Origin: Rhizobium leguminosarum
Lineage (GTDB): Bacteria; Pseudomonadota; Alphaproteobacteria; Rhizobiales; Rhizobiaceae
DNA length: 64,000 nt
Assembly: GCF_001679785.1 (NCBI RefSeq)
Contig: NZ_CP016286.1
Span: 930,001 to 994,000 of the forward strand
Reading direction: 5' to 3'
Of the stretch, positions 39,877 to 48,199 are shown piece after piece. The notes below the pieces were generated by a model. The model had not been told where the DNA came from, did no database searches, and saw only the letters and a program-made list of their open reading frames with translations. The translations under genes and the position numbers were made by a program. Numbering within the stretch: position 1 is the first letter of the stretch; each line of letters begins with the position of its first letter.

Positions 39877-40824
39877 ATGTCAAAGATGACGCTGATTTCG
39901 ATGATCGCAACGGCCGCCGCATTCCTGGCCGCGCCCGATATATCAGGCGCCGACAGCAGCACGCCTGTTATCGAGGAGAAGAAGGCTGCAGCGCCGATTG
40001 TCAGGAAGGGGAGTCTGCCCGTCAACGGCATCGATTATTATTACGAGATTCGCGGCGAGGGCGAGCCGCTGCTGCTGCTTCACGGCGGCCTCGGGCAGAT
40101 CGAGATGTTCGCTCCGGTCATGCCTGTTTTCACCGACCACCGGCAGGTGATCGCCGTCGATCTGCAGGGCCATGGCCGCACCCCGCTCGGCAAGCGGCCG
40201 ATCGAGCTTCCGGCCATCGGCGCCGATCTCGCAATCCTGGTGAAGCAGCTCGGTTACGACAAGCTCGACGTCTTCGGCTATTCCTTCGGCGGCGGGGTGG
40301 CGTTGAACATGGCGGCAAATGCGCCCGACCAGGTGCGCCGGCTGGTGATACTCTCGGCACCCTATGCGCAGAACGGCTTCTTCCCGGAGATGCTGCCGCA
40401 GCAGGCGGCCGTCGGCGCCGGTATGGCCGACATGATGAAGGACACGCCGATGTTCCTCTCCTACAAGGCGGTGGCGCCTGACGTTTCGGAATTTCCGAAG
40501 CTGCTCGACGCCATGGGCGCGCTGATGCGCGAACCCATCGACTATAGCGATGCCGTCGCCAAGCTCACCATGCCGGTCATGCTGATCTATGGCGATGCCG
40601 ACATGATCCGGCCCGAGCATATGATCGACTTCTACCACAAGCTCGGCGGCGGTCTGCGCGATGCGGGCTGGATGCGGGAAAACATGTCGAAGAACCGGCT
40701 GGCGATCCTGCCCGATCTCACCCACTACGAGACCTTCGCCTCGCCCCTGATGGCGAATATGGCCATGACCTTCCTCGATGGCGGCGGCAAGGCGCCGAAC
40801 TGGGCCGAGCAGGTTGGAAAGTAA
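39877..40824 (+). CDS. alpha/beta hydrolase, probably exported
   Basis: The 315-residue protein has a hydrophobic N terminus (MTLISMIATAAAFLAAP) consistent with a signal peptide. The hydrolase domain shows an HGGLGQ oxyanion motif (69-74), nucleophile S136 in GYSFGG, an acid around D240/D242 (YGDADMI) and H283 (LTHYET), so the triad is complete. The substrate cannot be told. The start at 39877 has GGAG seven bases upstream; ATG 39886 is an alternative. It is monocistronic and convergent with the reductase gene at 40866 across a stem-loop. Confidence 0.88.
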   Translation: MSKMTLISMIATAAAFLAAPDISGADSSTPVIEEKKAAAPIVRKGSLPVNGIDYYYEIRGEGEPLLLLHGGLGQIEMFAPVMPVFTDHRQVIAVDLQGHGRTPLGKRPIELPAIGADLAILVKQLGYDKLDVFGYSFGGGVALNMAANAPDQVRRLVILSAPYAQNGFFPEMLPQQAAVGAGMADMMKDTPMFLSYKAVAPDVSEFPKLLDAMGALMREPIDYSDAVAKLTMPVMLIYGDADMIRPEHMIDFYHKLGGGLRDAGWMRENMSKNRLAILPDLTHYETFASPLMANMAMTFLDGGGKAPNWAEQVGK

Positions 40825-40831
40825 GCGAAGA

Positions 40832-40851
40832 CGGCCGGGTTTTCCCGGCCG
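40832..40851. terminator. stem-loop between convergent genes
   Basis: CGGCCGGG (40832-40839) pairs perfectly with CCCGGCCG (40844-40851) around TTTT. It begins 8 bases after the hydrolase stop and ends 15 bases before the stop of the opposite gene, and could serve both, although U-runs are missing. Confidence 0.5.
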
Positions 40852-40865
40852 CCCTTGCTCCGCAA

Positions 40866-41870
40866 TCAGCCGCCGCGCTGGTTTTCCCGATCCAACTGCG
40901 TCACCAGCGCCAGGATCGTTTCCGAAACCGGCGTCGGCACGGCGCTCAGGCGTCCGAGCGCCACCACCATGCCGACCAGCGGCGTGATTTCGAGCGCCTT
41001 GCCGCCGATCAGATCCTGCAGCATCGATGTGCGCACGCCGCCGATATGGCGCGATTGTTCCAACCGCTGCTCGACGGTCATGCTGAACCGCGCACCCAAG
41101 GCCTCGCCGACGGCGCGGACCTCACTCATCACCTTGCCGACCATAGCCGAAAGGGCGGGATCCGCCATGATGTCGGTCATCAGCGCCCTGGTCAGCGCGC
41201 TGATCGGGTTGAAGGCGGCGTTGCCCATCAGCTTGCTCCAGATCTCGCCGCGGATATCAGCTGTCGTCGTAATGCTGAGACCGGCGCCGGTCAGCACCGC
41301 GGCGATCGCCCCGAGATCGGGCGAGATGTCGCCGGAGGGCTCGCCGAGCACGAAGCGGCCGTTGTGGGAAAGCTGGATCTCGCCAGGATTGATCACTTCA
41401 GCGCCTTGATAAGCGACGCAGCCGATGACGCGTTCCGGCCCGATCAACCGCCACAGCCTGCCGCCGGGATCGAGCTCATCGAACTGCAGCTCGGCATGCC
41501 GGCTCTGGGTATCGCGGTGAAAATACCACCACGGGATGCCGTTGAGGATCATGACGACGCGGGTGCCCTCCTTGAGGAGGCCTGCAATGCCTTCGGCAGC
41601 GGGTGCCAGCTGATGCCCCTTGAGGCCGGTGATGACGAGATCCTGTGGCGGCAATGTCATGGGATCGTCGGTCGCGGTGAGGCGGACATTGAGCGGCCTT
41701 TCCGCATCGGCTTCGCGCAGGCTGAGACCGTTGTCGCGGATGGCGTCGAGATGTGCCCCGCGCGCGACGACGGAGATGGTGGCGTCGTTTCCGGCCTGGC
41801 GTGCAAGCTTGGCGGCGATAGCGCCGCCGAGCGCGCCAGCGCCATAGATGCAGATGGACTTGATGGACAT
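40866..41870 (-). CDS. 2-dehydropantoate 2-reductase-like protein
   Basis: The 334-residue ketopantoate-reductase-family protein is NADP dependent in known members (pantothenate synthesis). The Rossmann motif GAGALGG lies at 10-16. The catalytic-domain segment EIWSKLMGNAAFNPISAL carries the conserved Lys and Asn, and the C-terminal domain has MLQDLIGGKALEIT. The start at 41870 is preceded by GAGGCGAGC. Rhizobia carry several paralogues, many outside pantothenate synthesis, so panE is not assigned. A 12-bp palindrome lies 27 bp upstream. Confidence 0.88.
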   Translation of the reverse strand: MSIKSICIYGAGALGGAIAAKLARQAGNDATISVVARGAHLDAIRDNGLSLREADAERPLNVRLTATDDPMTLPPQDLVITGLKGHQLAPAAEGIAGLLKEGTRVVMILNGIPWWYFHRDTQSRHAELQFDELDPGGRLWRLIGPERVIGCVAYQGAEVINPGEIQLSHNGRFVLGEPSGDISPDLGAIAAVLTGAGLSITTTADIRGEIWSKLMGNAAFNPISALTRALMTDIMADPALSAMVGKVMSEVRAVGEALGARFSMTVEQRLEQSRHIGGVRTSMLQDLIGGKALEITPLVGMVVALGRLSAVPTPVSETILALVTQLDRENQRGG

Positions 41871-41897
41871 GCTCGCCTCTTCATGGTGGTGATCGAA

Positions 41898-41909
41898 CCT
41901 AGATCTAGG
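41898..41909. promoter_or_regulatory. 12-bp palindrome upstream of the reductase gene
   Basis: CCTAGATCTAGG is a perfect palindrome 28-39 bases upstream of the minus-strand start at 41870, a common operator position. The remainder of 41871-42108 shows no gene. Confidence 0.3.
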
Positions 41910-42108
41910 CCATGAAAGGCGTAAGGCGAATGCTAATTTGCCGCAAGCAAGGCGAGCGGGCGCCAGGCGGTGAGCCTTTTCGGCGCTTGCATGCTGCTCT
42001 TCGATTATCGCTCCCGAACGGCCGGTCCTCTTCTCGCTCGCAAACATGCTGGCGGACCAAGCTCTCTGATATCAGCGAGAAGCGTTGACAGGGAAGAAAT
42101 CGGCGCCG

Positions 42109-42699
42109 TCAGCGCGATCCGTCAAGTTGACTGCCATCTGCACGCATGCCGGCGATCGTCTGAAGCGCTTCAAAATAAACCGCCAGGTCGCGGGCAGGAT
42201 CCGCCGGGAGTGCGGCCGCACGAAACACCTTGCCTCCCGTCGCCTCGACCCCTCCGTCGATCATCAGGTTGTCGGCCATCCCGTGATTTTCGATCGCAAT
42301 GCCATCCGGTCCGCGTGGGCGCCCGCTCGTCTCATCGATATCGAGTCCCGCATACCAGATCGAGCGAACACGCAGACCATAGTCGTCGGAGTGATTGGTA
42401 TAGGCAAAGACCGGTTTTCCCAGCGCAATCATGAAGCCGATCTCGTAGACGGTACCCGGATCGGCGCTGACGCCTCGAAAAGGAGTGATGTTGGCAAGGC
42501 AGATCTCGGCTCGACGCATGGCGTCGTCGTTGCGTGCGTAGATCTCTGCGGCCGTCCGCTTCACCGGCGTCTGGTTTTCGTCGCTGCCGGGACCAGTCGG
42601 CTCGAAGCCGAACTGGCGCGCCAATCGGCGTTTCTCGGCCATGATGGGCATGGCATCCGGAAGAAAGACTTCCGGGCCGGCAAGGTAAATGGTGGTCAT
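42109..42699 (-). CDS. nucleoside 2-deoxyribosyltransferase-like protein
   Basis: The 196-residue protein begins MTTIYLAGPEVFLPDA. It has the family layout YLAGPEVF, then YARNDDAMRRAEICLANITPF, and ADPGTVYEIGFMIALGKPVFAYTN, where the Glu of VYEIGF is the expected nucleophile. Members exchange bases on deoxynucleosides or hydrolyse nucleotide N-glycosidic bonds. It is soluble and cytoplasmic. A role in nucleotide salvage or clean-up is likely; exact substrate unknown. No co-transcribed neighbour is evident. Confidence 0.88.
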   Translation of the reverse strand: MTTIYLAGPEVFLPDAMPIMAEKRRLARQFGFEPTGPGSDENQTPVKRTAAEIYARNDDAMRRAEICLANITPFRGVSADPGTVYEIGFMIALGKPVFAYTNHSDDYGLRVRSIWYAGLDIDETSGRPRGPDGIAIENHGMADNLMIDGGVEATGGKVFRAAALPADPARDLAVYFEALQTIAGMRADGSQLDGSR

Positions 42700-43097
42700 C
42701 TGTATCCTTCACTCACAAGCAAGACGAGGCGCCGGGGGTAGGGGACAGCCAGGCACGTCGTCCATTTCCGACAGAAGCGCGGCAAATGGCAAGCCGTGCA
42801 GGCAGCCATTGTTCAATTTTTTAAGAGCAGTCTGACGAATCCACAGGGAACGGGCAGCTGCCGACTTTCATTCCAGGCAGAGCGGAGGGGACGTCCAGAG
42901 GATCCGCCCTATCTCCGTCATCGAGCAGCCGCCTGATGTGGACGGCCCTCAAGGCGGCATCGACCGCACCCAGGCCCGGACGGGTGCGGCAATGTTCGTG
43001 GAATGAAAAAGCTTGGGGTTCGCGCCTGTCACCCTTTTGACTCCGGTGGACGAACCGGCCAAAGATGCCGCATGGCCAGTATCGTCGGGAGCGGTTG
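42700..43097. other. gene-free stretch between divergent genes
   Basis: This 398-bp region separates the minus-strand deoxyribosyltransferase gene and the plus-strand hydrolase at 43098. An opposite-strand open frame overlaps it (42821-43213) but runs into the hydrolase gene and has no recognisable domain. I see no clear promoter, repeat or RNA. Confidence 0.5.
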
Positions 43098-44141
43098 ATG
43101 AACGGTCGGATTTTGCCAGCTGATATTCGAAGAGCCCCAAAGCGGCTCAAATGTCTATTCCCCGCTTTGGCTGCGCTGACGCTGCTGGCCTCGACGGTGG
43201 TCGGGCGGGACATTGGGCCGCAAAGCCCGGCCTCGCGCGAACAGGTCGAAAAACTTGTCGGCCTCTGGAAAGATCACTTTGCCGGCGCCGATAGCCTGCA
43301 GCAGCGGCGAACGGCCTTCAGGACGCTGATGGAGACGACGCCGGGGCCGACGCGCATTCAGGTGCGGCAGGTCGATGCCGACGGCGTCGACGCCGAGCTG
43401 ATGTGGCCTGCCCGCCTTCATCACCCGATCGGCCAAAGGGTGATCCTCTATATTCATGGCGGCGGCTTTTCCAGCGGCTCCATTCGCACACATAGCCTGC
43501 TTGCCGGCTCGCTCGCCAAGGCCGCATCCAGCGACGTTCTTCTCATTGATTATCGGCTGATGCCCGAATATGGCTATCCCGCGCAGATCAACGACGCGCT
43601 GACCGCCTATCGCTGGCTTCTCGATAATGGCTACCGGAGCGAGAATGTCATCGTGGCGGGAGACGGCGCCGGCGGCAATATTGCGATCGAGACGGTGCTG
43701 CGGCAGATGCGGGCGGCGAAACCGCTGCCGGCGGCGGTGATTGCACTCAGTCCCATCACCGATCTTGCCGCGACGGGCGGCTCGATGACATCGAATGCCG
43801 AAAGCGATCCGCTGGTCAGCAAGATGTCAATCGAGGGCTTGCGCAAGACCTATCTCGGCAGCCGATCTCCGGCGGATCCCCAGGCGTCGCCGCTTTATGC
43901 TGATATGGCCGGCTTTCCGCCGCTGCTGCTGCAGGTCGGCTCCGGCGAAGTCCTGCTGGACGACACGCTGCGGCTCGCCGACAAGGCGCGCCAGGCGGGC
44001 GTGGATGTCACCACCGAGGTCTGGCCGGGCATGCCCCATCAATGGCAGCTGTTTCCCTCGCTGCTCGACGATGCCGATCGGTCGAGCCAGAATATCGCCG
44101 AATTTGCGATCCGGCATTTTGCGGACAAACCGCAGGAGTAG
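43098..44141 (+). CDS. HSL-family alpha/beta hydrolase lacking the nucleophile serine
   Basis: The 347-residue protein has a hydrophobic N-terminal stretch (CLFPALAALTLLASTVVG), suggesting export or anchoring. The hormone-sensitive-lipase-type domain has the oxyanion motif HGGGFSSGS and DYRLMPEYGYPAQ. The usual GDSAGG nucleophile elbow reads GDGAGG (Gly codon GGC at 43665-43667), so the catalytic serine is missing. The downstream acid region GSGEVLLDD and histidine PHQWQLF are kept. Hydrolase activity is doubtful. The start has GGGAG upstream; ATG 43065 is the longer alternative. No frameshift is present. Confidence 0.85.
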   Translation: MNGRILPADIRRAPKRLKCLFPALAALTLLASTVVGRDIGPQSPASREQVEKLVGLWKDHFAGADSLQQRRTAFRTLMETTPGPTRIQVRQVDADGVDAELMWPARLHHPIGQRVILYIHGGGFSSGSIRTHSLLAGSLAKAASSDVLLIDYRLMPEYGYPAQINDALTAYRWLLDNGYRSENVIVAGDGAGGNIAIETVLRQMRAAKPLPAAVIALSPITDLAATGGSMTSNAESDPLVSKMSIEGLRKTYLGSRSPADPQASPLYADMAGFPPLLLQVGSGEVLLDDTLRLADKARQAGVDVTTEVWPGMPHQWQLFPSLLDDADRSSQNIAEFAIRHFADKPQE

Positions 44142-44147
44142 GGGCGG

Positions 44148-44164
44148 CAGGACCAGGCGTCCTG
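44148..44164. terminator. small stem-loop between convergent genes
   Basis: CAGGAC (44148-44153) pairs with GTCCTG (44159-44164) around CAGGC, in the 40-bp gap between the hydrolase and the minus-strand gene ending at 44182. No U-run is present. Confidence 0.35.
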
Positions 44165-44181
44165 GCACCTCCGTCATCGCA

Positions 44182-44799
44182 TCATTGCGAGCGAGACGGT
44201 GACGGCGCCAGAGGCCGCTCGACTTCCCGGCCGACGCTGAGCGCCTTTCGCACATTCGGCTCCAGCCGCTCCATATAAGCGTGGTCGGGTACAGCGCCCA
44301 GCGCATCCAGCATTTTCGAGAAGAAACACCGGGCCGCTGCCGCTGCCGTGACGTCGAAGACATCGGCGTCGCTCAGCCCGTGTTTCTTCAGCCCGTCGAT
44401 GTCCTGCTGGGTCACCGACGTCGCATCGCGCGCCACCTTGGCGGCAAAAGCCATGATCGCGCGTTCGCCGGCATCGATCGGCGCCTTCTCCGTCTCGTTG
44501 ACAACAGCCGTCAGCCCGTCGCTGGTGAAACCCTCGCGCAGCAGCACCGAGCCGTGCGCCAGCATGCAATAGGAGGATTTGAGCTCCTTGGCCGCCGCCA
44601 GCGTTACCAGTTCGTAGCGCCGCAAGCTCATATGGCCGCGAATGCTCGAAAGCAGCGCCGCCCAGCTCTCCATCACCTCCGGCCGATGGCCGAAGGCCCG
44701 ATACATGTTCGGCAGATAACCATAATTCGCCTCGGCCGACGCATACATCGACGTCGTCTTCTCGCTGGCGGATGCGTTGGGGGTGTGAATGAAAGCCAT
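44182..44799 (-). CDS. carboxymuconolactone decarboxylase / AhpD-like protein
   Basis: The 205-residue all-helical protein has the CMD-domain core around EVMESWAALLSSIRGHMSLRRYELVTLAAAKELKSSYCMLAHGSVLL. AhpD-type peroxidases use E...CxxCxxxH; here the distal Cys and His are kept (YCMLAH) but the first cysteine position is Ser (KSSYC), so a classical disulfide pair is absent. It resembles uncharacterised peroxidase-related proteins. It is soluble, monocistronic and convergent with the hydrolase gene. A redox or gamma-lactone role is possible but unproven. Confidence 0.85.
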   Translation of the reverse strand: MAFIHTPNASASEKTTSMYASAEANYGYLPNMYRAFGHRPEVMESWAALLSSIRGHMSLRRYELVTLAAAKELKSSYCMLAHGSVLLREGFTSDGLTAVVNETEKAPIDAGERAIMAFAAKVARDATSVTQQDIDGLKKHGLSDADVFDVTAAAAARCFFSKMLDALGAVPDHAYMERLEPNVRKALSVGREVERPLAPSPSRSQ

Positions 44800-44862
44800 G
44801 GCATGATCCTCCTCTATTGTGAGAAGGATAGGGTAGACAAGCAGGACAGCAATCCTGAAACG

Positions 44863-46398
44863 TCAGGCAGCGTCATTGGTCGCGGAAGCGTTACCACTTC
44901 TCTTGATCGGAAGAGTTACGGTGAATGTCGATCCGCATCCTCTTGCGCTTCGAACCTCTATCGAGCCGTTGTGCAGTTCGATGATCTGCTTCACCAGATT
45001 GAGGCCGATACCGGTTCCGGCAATCCCGGTCGAAGTCCGGGCACGAAAATAGCGCTGGAACAGCCGGGGCACGTCTTCGGCATCGATCCCCACACCATCA
45101 TCACTGATCGAAACTTTGACGTTTCCCGTCTCCGCCCATGCGGTGACGCGAATTTCGGAGGTTCCAGGCGCGTATTTGACGGCATTGGAAAGCAGGTTGG
45201 TAAAGACCTGTCCCAAAGTCCGGGGATCGGCATCGATGAACTCCGGCAGGCCGTCGATATCCAACACAAAGCTGTGCGATTTTGCGATCGTCGATTGCCG
45301 CTCGCAACATGTTTTTATCAATGATCTCAATGCGCAGGCGTCGTAGTTGATATCGATCTTGCCGGTATCAAGGCGTCCGGCTGACAGGATGCTCTCCATA
45401 AGATCGACAATCCGGGTCACCGATGCGCGGATTTGATCGACCTTGTCGCTGAGAAATTCGGGCTCGACCGCCCCCCTTTTTCGCAGCAGCCGCTGGGCAG
45501 CAGCGTCGATGATGGCAAGCGGGGTCCTGAATTCATGGGATGCCATCGCCACGAATTGCCGCTGCAATTCGTTGATGTTGCGCTCCTGCGCCAGCATGCG
45601 CTCGAGTTCCCGCGCCTGCCGCTCGACTTCCGCCGTGCGGCTCTTAACCGTCGCTTCGAGCTGATCGTGATGCCGGCGCAGCTCTTCGGCAAGTCGCACG
45701 GTCTTTGTCACGTCCTCATGCGTGGCCACGTATCCACCCGTTTGCATCGGATTGTGGGTGATCTTGATAACGCGTCCATCGGCCAGGACGATGTTCTGGC
45801 TGGCCGGCGCACCGCGTGCTGTCGCTTCGAAGACCACGTCAAAATAGGCGGCGGTATCGGCCGGCCCATTTCCCTCCCGGCTGCGATAGGCCAGGATATC
45901 CACAAGTGGCGTTCCCGGTTGCGTCAGCAGGTCCGGCAGATTGTACATCCGTGCATAGGAGGCGTTGCATAGAATGAGATTCTTTGACGAATCGAACATG
46001 CACAGCCCATGCGGCATGTTGCTGAGGGCTGCGTCGAACCGGCGATGTTGCTCAGTCAGGCTGTCTTCGACGCGAATGAGGGTCGAGATGTCTTCGTAGC
46101 TGAGGATCCAGCCTCCATCCTTCGACGGCGCGCAGGTCAATGAGACCATCCCTCCGTCGGAAAGGGCAAACTGGGATGTGGGCGGTCCACCGGCCATCGT
46201 CCGCCGGGATGCCACTGCACGGCAGTCTGCGGTGCCCGGCAATCCGTCGATATTCATGCCTTTGCGGATAGCGCCGTGCGGAAGACCGAGAATATCAAGC
46301 GTGCGCGAATTGAAAGCCGTCACCGTACCGGCAGGATCAAGCAGAACAATGCCCTGAGGCAGGCTCTCCAGAATGGATTCAAACGAGTGTGACATCAT
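44863..46398 (-). CDS. PAS-domain sensor histidine kinase, orphan
   Basis: The 511-residue kinase has no membrane segment. PAS domain 1 spans about 5-110, a second PAS about 120-235, and a coiled coil about 236-280. The HisKA dimerisation helix has H288 in MASHEFRTPL. The HATPase domain has the N box with N405 (NLLSNAVKYAP), G1 DDGVGI and G2 GTGIGLNLV. Two PAS modules suggest cytosolic ligand, redox or light sensing. No response regulator is adjacent, so the partner lies elsewhere. MM at the start leaves a one-codon ambiguity. Confidence 0.92.
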   Translation of the reverse strand: MMSHSFESILESLPQGIVLLDPAGTVTAFNSRTLDILGLPHGAIRKGMNIDGLPGTADCRAVASRRTMAGGPPTSQFALSDGGMVSLTCAPSKDGGWILSYEDISTLIRVEDSLTEQHRRFDAALSNMPHGLCMFDSSKNLILCNASYARMYNLPDLLTQPGTPLVDILAYRSREGNGPADTAAYFDVVFEATARGAPASQNIVLADGRVIKITHNPMQTGGYVATHEDVTKTVRLAEELRRHHDQLEATVKSRTAEVERQARELERMLAQERNINELQRQFVAMASHEFRTPLAIIDAAAQRLLRKRGAVEPEFLSDKVDQIRASVTRIVDLMESILSAGRLDTGKIDINYDACALRSLIKTCCERQSTIAKSHSFVLDIDGLPEFIDADPRTLGQVFTNLLSNAVKYAPGTSEIRVTAWAETGNVKVSISDDGVGIDAEDVPRLFQRYFRARTSTGIAGTGIGLNLVKQIIELHNGSIEVRSARGCGSTFTVTLPIKRSGNASATNDAA

Positions 46399-46532
46399 CC
46401 GGCCCTGCTTCAGATCTGGCGCCTTGCACGTATCCTTAGCATTCGTCAGAAACGATAAAGTTTCGCTAATGGCTATCGTCGGGAGTTCCTTGAGAGCAAT
46501 TCCAGCAAGAGTGCGCCGAGATTCTGTGTCAT

Positions 46533-46927
46533 TTAGCTGAGTTGGGCGAGCTGCTCGTGCAGAAAATCAAGACTATCCTCGCCCACCTCGTTGGCGTCAC
46601 TCAGCATGGGTTCGCCGGTCTCCTGATAAACAAGCAGGCAACGTACATGACTGCCGTCGTGAGCGCATTCCAGGCGTCTTCGCTGGGCTTTCCGGCCGCC
46701 TCGGAGAACTGGCGAAGCGTCCCGTGCTCCTCGTCGCTATAGACGAGATCGGAGATGTATCGGCCGCTCAGGACTCCACCATCACCCCAGGTGCGGATTG
46801 CCGCCAAGGCGGCTCGGCCTCCGGCGCGTGGGGTTCAGCACGTGATGACCAGAGATGCGGCGACGGCTGCCCAGCGCCGTGCTTGTTGGCGTGGCGGCAG
46901 AGCGATCAGTTCAGCGCGTAGTTTCAT
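46533..46927 (-). pseudogene. broken Imm6-like immunity protein gene
   Basis: The minus strand reads MKLRAELIALPPRQQARRW... for 30 codons to an in-frame TGA (46835-46837). It then continues in the same frame with AALAAIRTWGDGG, LVYSDEEHG and EDAWNALTTAVMYVAC. Near 46640 the sensible reading moves to another frame: YQETGEPMLSDANEVGED and FLHEQLAQLS, then TAA at 46533-46535. Joined, this gives about 130 residues shaped like Imm6 immunity proteins (Trp, acidic DEEHG, AW, Y, late acidic helix). Family is inferred by eye. Start is 48 bp after lepB. Confidence 0.5.
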
Positions 46928-46975
46928 CTGTTCATGCTCTTTACCGGCCTGGTCGCAAAAATTTCTGCCTCAGGG

Positions 46976-47917
46976 CTATTGGATCCACGACATCTGCCGC
47001 GATCCATCCTCGGAATTGAAAAGCACGAGCGCTGCCTTCGCATATATATTGTCATCTGGGATAAACCCCATATCGAAGCGGCTATCCCGGCTGTTGTCAC
47101 GATTGTCGCCCAGCACGAAATAATGCCCCTCGGGGACAACGAATTCCCTGGTATTGTCGCCGCGGCCGTCGTCCATTGATTCAATGATCGTATAGCTGCG
47201 GCCGGACGGCAGCATCTCTTTGAACGCATGCGCTGTTTCTGCTTGATAGGTGAAGTCACCCGCCGGTTCTCGCTCAACTGCGGTACCGTTCAAATAGAGA
47301 ATACCGGATTTCATCTGAATGCGGTCGCCCGGCAGGCCGACGACGCGTTTCACGTAATCGACCCTCGGGTCCATTGGCGTCCGGAATATGACGACGTCTC
47401 CTCGCTCCGGTCCATGTCCGAATATGCGATGATCCGGTCCAAGCCCGTAAGGGAACGAATAGCGGCTATATCCGTAAACATATTTTTGCGCGAACGTGTA
47501 GTCGCCGCTCCGCAAGGTAGGCAGCATGGAGCTCGCCGGTATCGTGAACGGCTCCAAGACCAAACTGCGAAGCAGCATCGCCAAGGCGAGCGGTGCAATC
47601 AAAAAGATCAGGGCAAGGCTATACCACCGTGAGTACCAAGGAAACACGGTGTCTGCTGACATCTTCTTTGCCGTGCGATAGCCATGCAGCAGGCCGAACA
47701 GACGCCAGGCAAAGATCAGCAAATACCCAAAAGCAGCGGTCGAAGGAGCGCCAAACAACCAGAGTTGCGCGATAAAGATGCTGACGCCGCCGATAGAGTA
47801 GGCGATGGCATTCCAGCCGCTCCCGAGATAGGCCATAGCTATATCGGGACCGAATAGAAGTCCCAATGTCGCTGCGCAAATGGGACGACGAGCGCGAAAA
47901 GCTTTAAAAATTTGCAT
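46976..47917 (-). CDS. lepB: signal peptidase I with membrane N-terminal extension (accessory copy)
   Basis: The 313-residue protein has three or four hydrophobic segments in residues 1-118. The S26 peptidase domain carries the nucleophile S130 in PASSMLPT and general base K190 in DYVKRVVGLPGD. LGDNRDNSRDSR near the C terminus is the family box E. The enzyme cleaves leader peptides on the outer face of the inner membrane. Neighbours differ from the usual rhizobial lepB locus (rnc, era, acpS), and the polytopic N terminus is unusual, so I read it as a second, specialised copy. A TATATT lies 24 bp upstream of the ATG. Confidence 0.9.
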   Translation of the reverse strand: MQIFKAFRARRPICAATLGLLFGPDIAMAYLGSGWNAIAYSIGGVSIFIAQLWLFGAPSTAAFGYLLIFAWRLFGLLHGYRTAKKMSADTVFPWYSRWYSLALIFLIAPLALAMLLRSLVLEPFTIPASSMLPTLRSGDYTFAQKYVYGYSRYSFPYGLGPDHRIFGHGPERGDVVIFRTPMDPRVDYVKRVVGLPGDRIQMKSGILYLNGTAVEREPAGDFTYQAETAHAFKEMLPSGRSYTIIESMDDGRGDNTREFVVPEGHYFVLGDNRDNSRDSRFDMGFIPDDNIYAKAALVLFNSEDGSRQMSWIQ

Positions 47918-48101
47918 AAAAAATCTCGGTAGGTTTGACGAATATACTCAGGTCACAATCGCTCTTTGGCAGCGCCTCATTTCGACTTGTAGTCGATGTC
48001 CTGAAAAATGCCAGCCCCCGATTGGCCGCGTGCTATCGCAGAAAAACGTAGCTTTCTCGTACCCGAGAATATCGGCGGACGTTTTCCTGCTTGGCCAAAA
48101 T

Positions 48102-48115
48102 TTAGAACGTTCCAA
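48102..48115. promoter_or_regulatory. distal LacI-family operator
   Basis: TTAGAACGTTCCAA matches the operator at 48209-48222 at 13 of 14 positions and is a near-perfect palindrome. Centre-to-centre distance to the second site is 107 bp, about ten helical turns, which suits repression by DNA looping. It lies between lepB and lacI and could also influence lepB. Confidence 0.75.
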
Positions 48116-48199
48116 TTTTCCCAGTGCTGACCGCCCCGGGCGGCGCCAGAAAAATTTGCCTAAAACGTGAGCGCGAACTGCACCGGCGCGAATTTTCAC

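Noticed and set aside
42821-43213. Minus-strand open frame (130 codons) in the gap before the HSL-type hydrolase
   Set aside because: It overlaps the hydrolase coding start, lacks a domain, and its composition resembles noncoding GC-rich sequence. A decayed gene cannot be excluded but is not supported.
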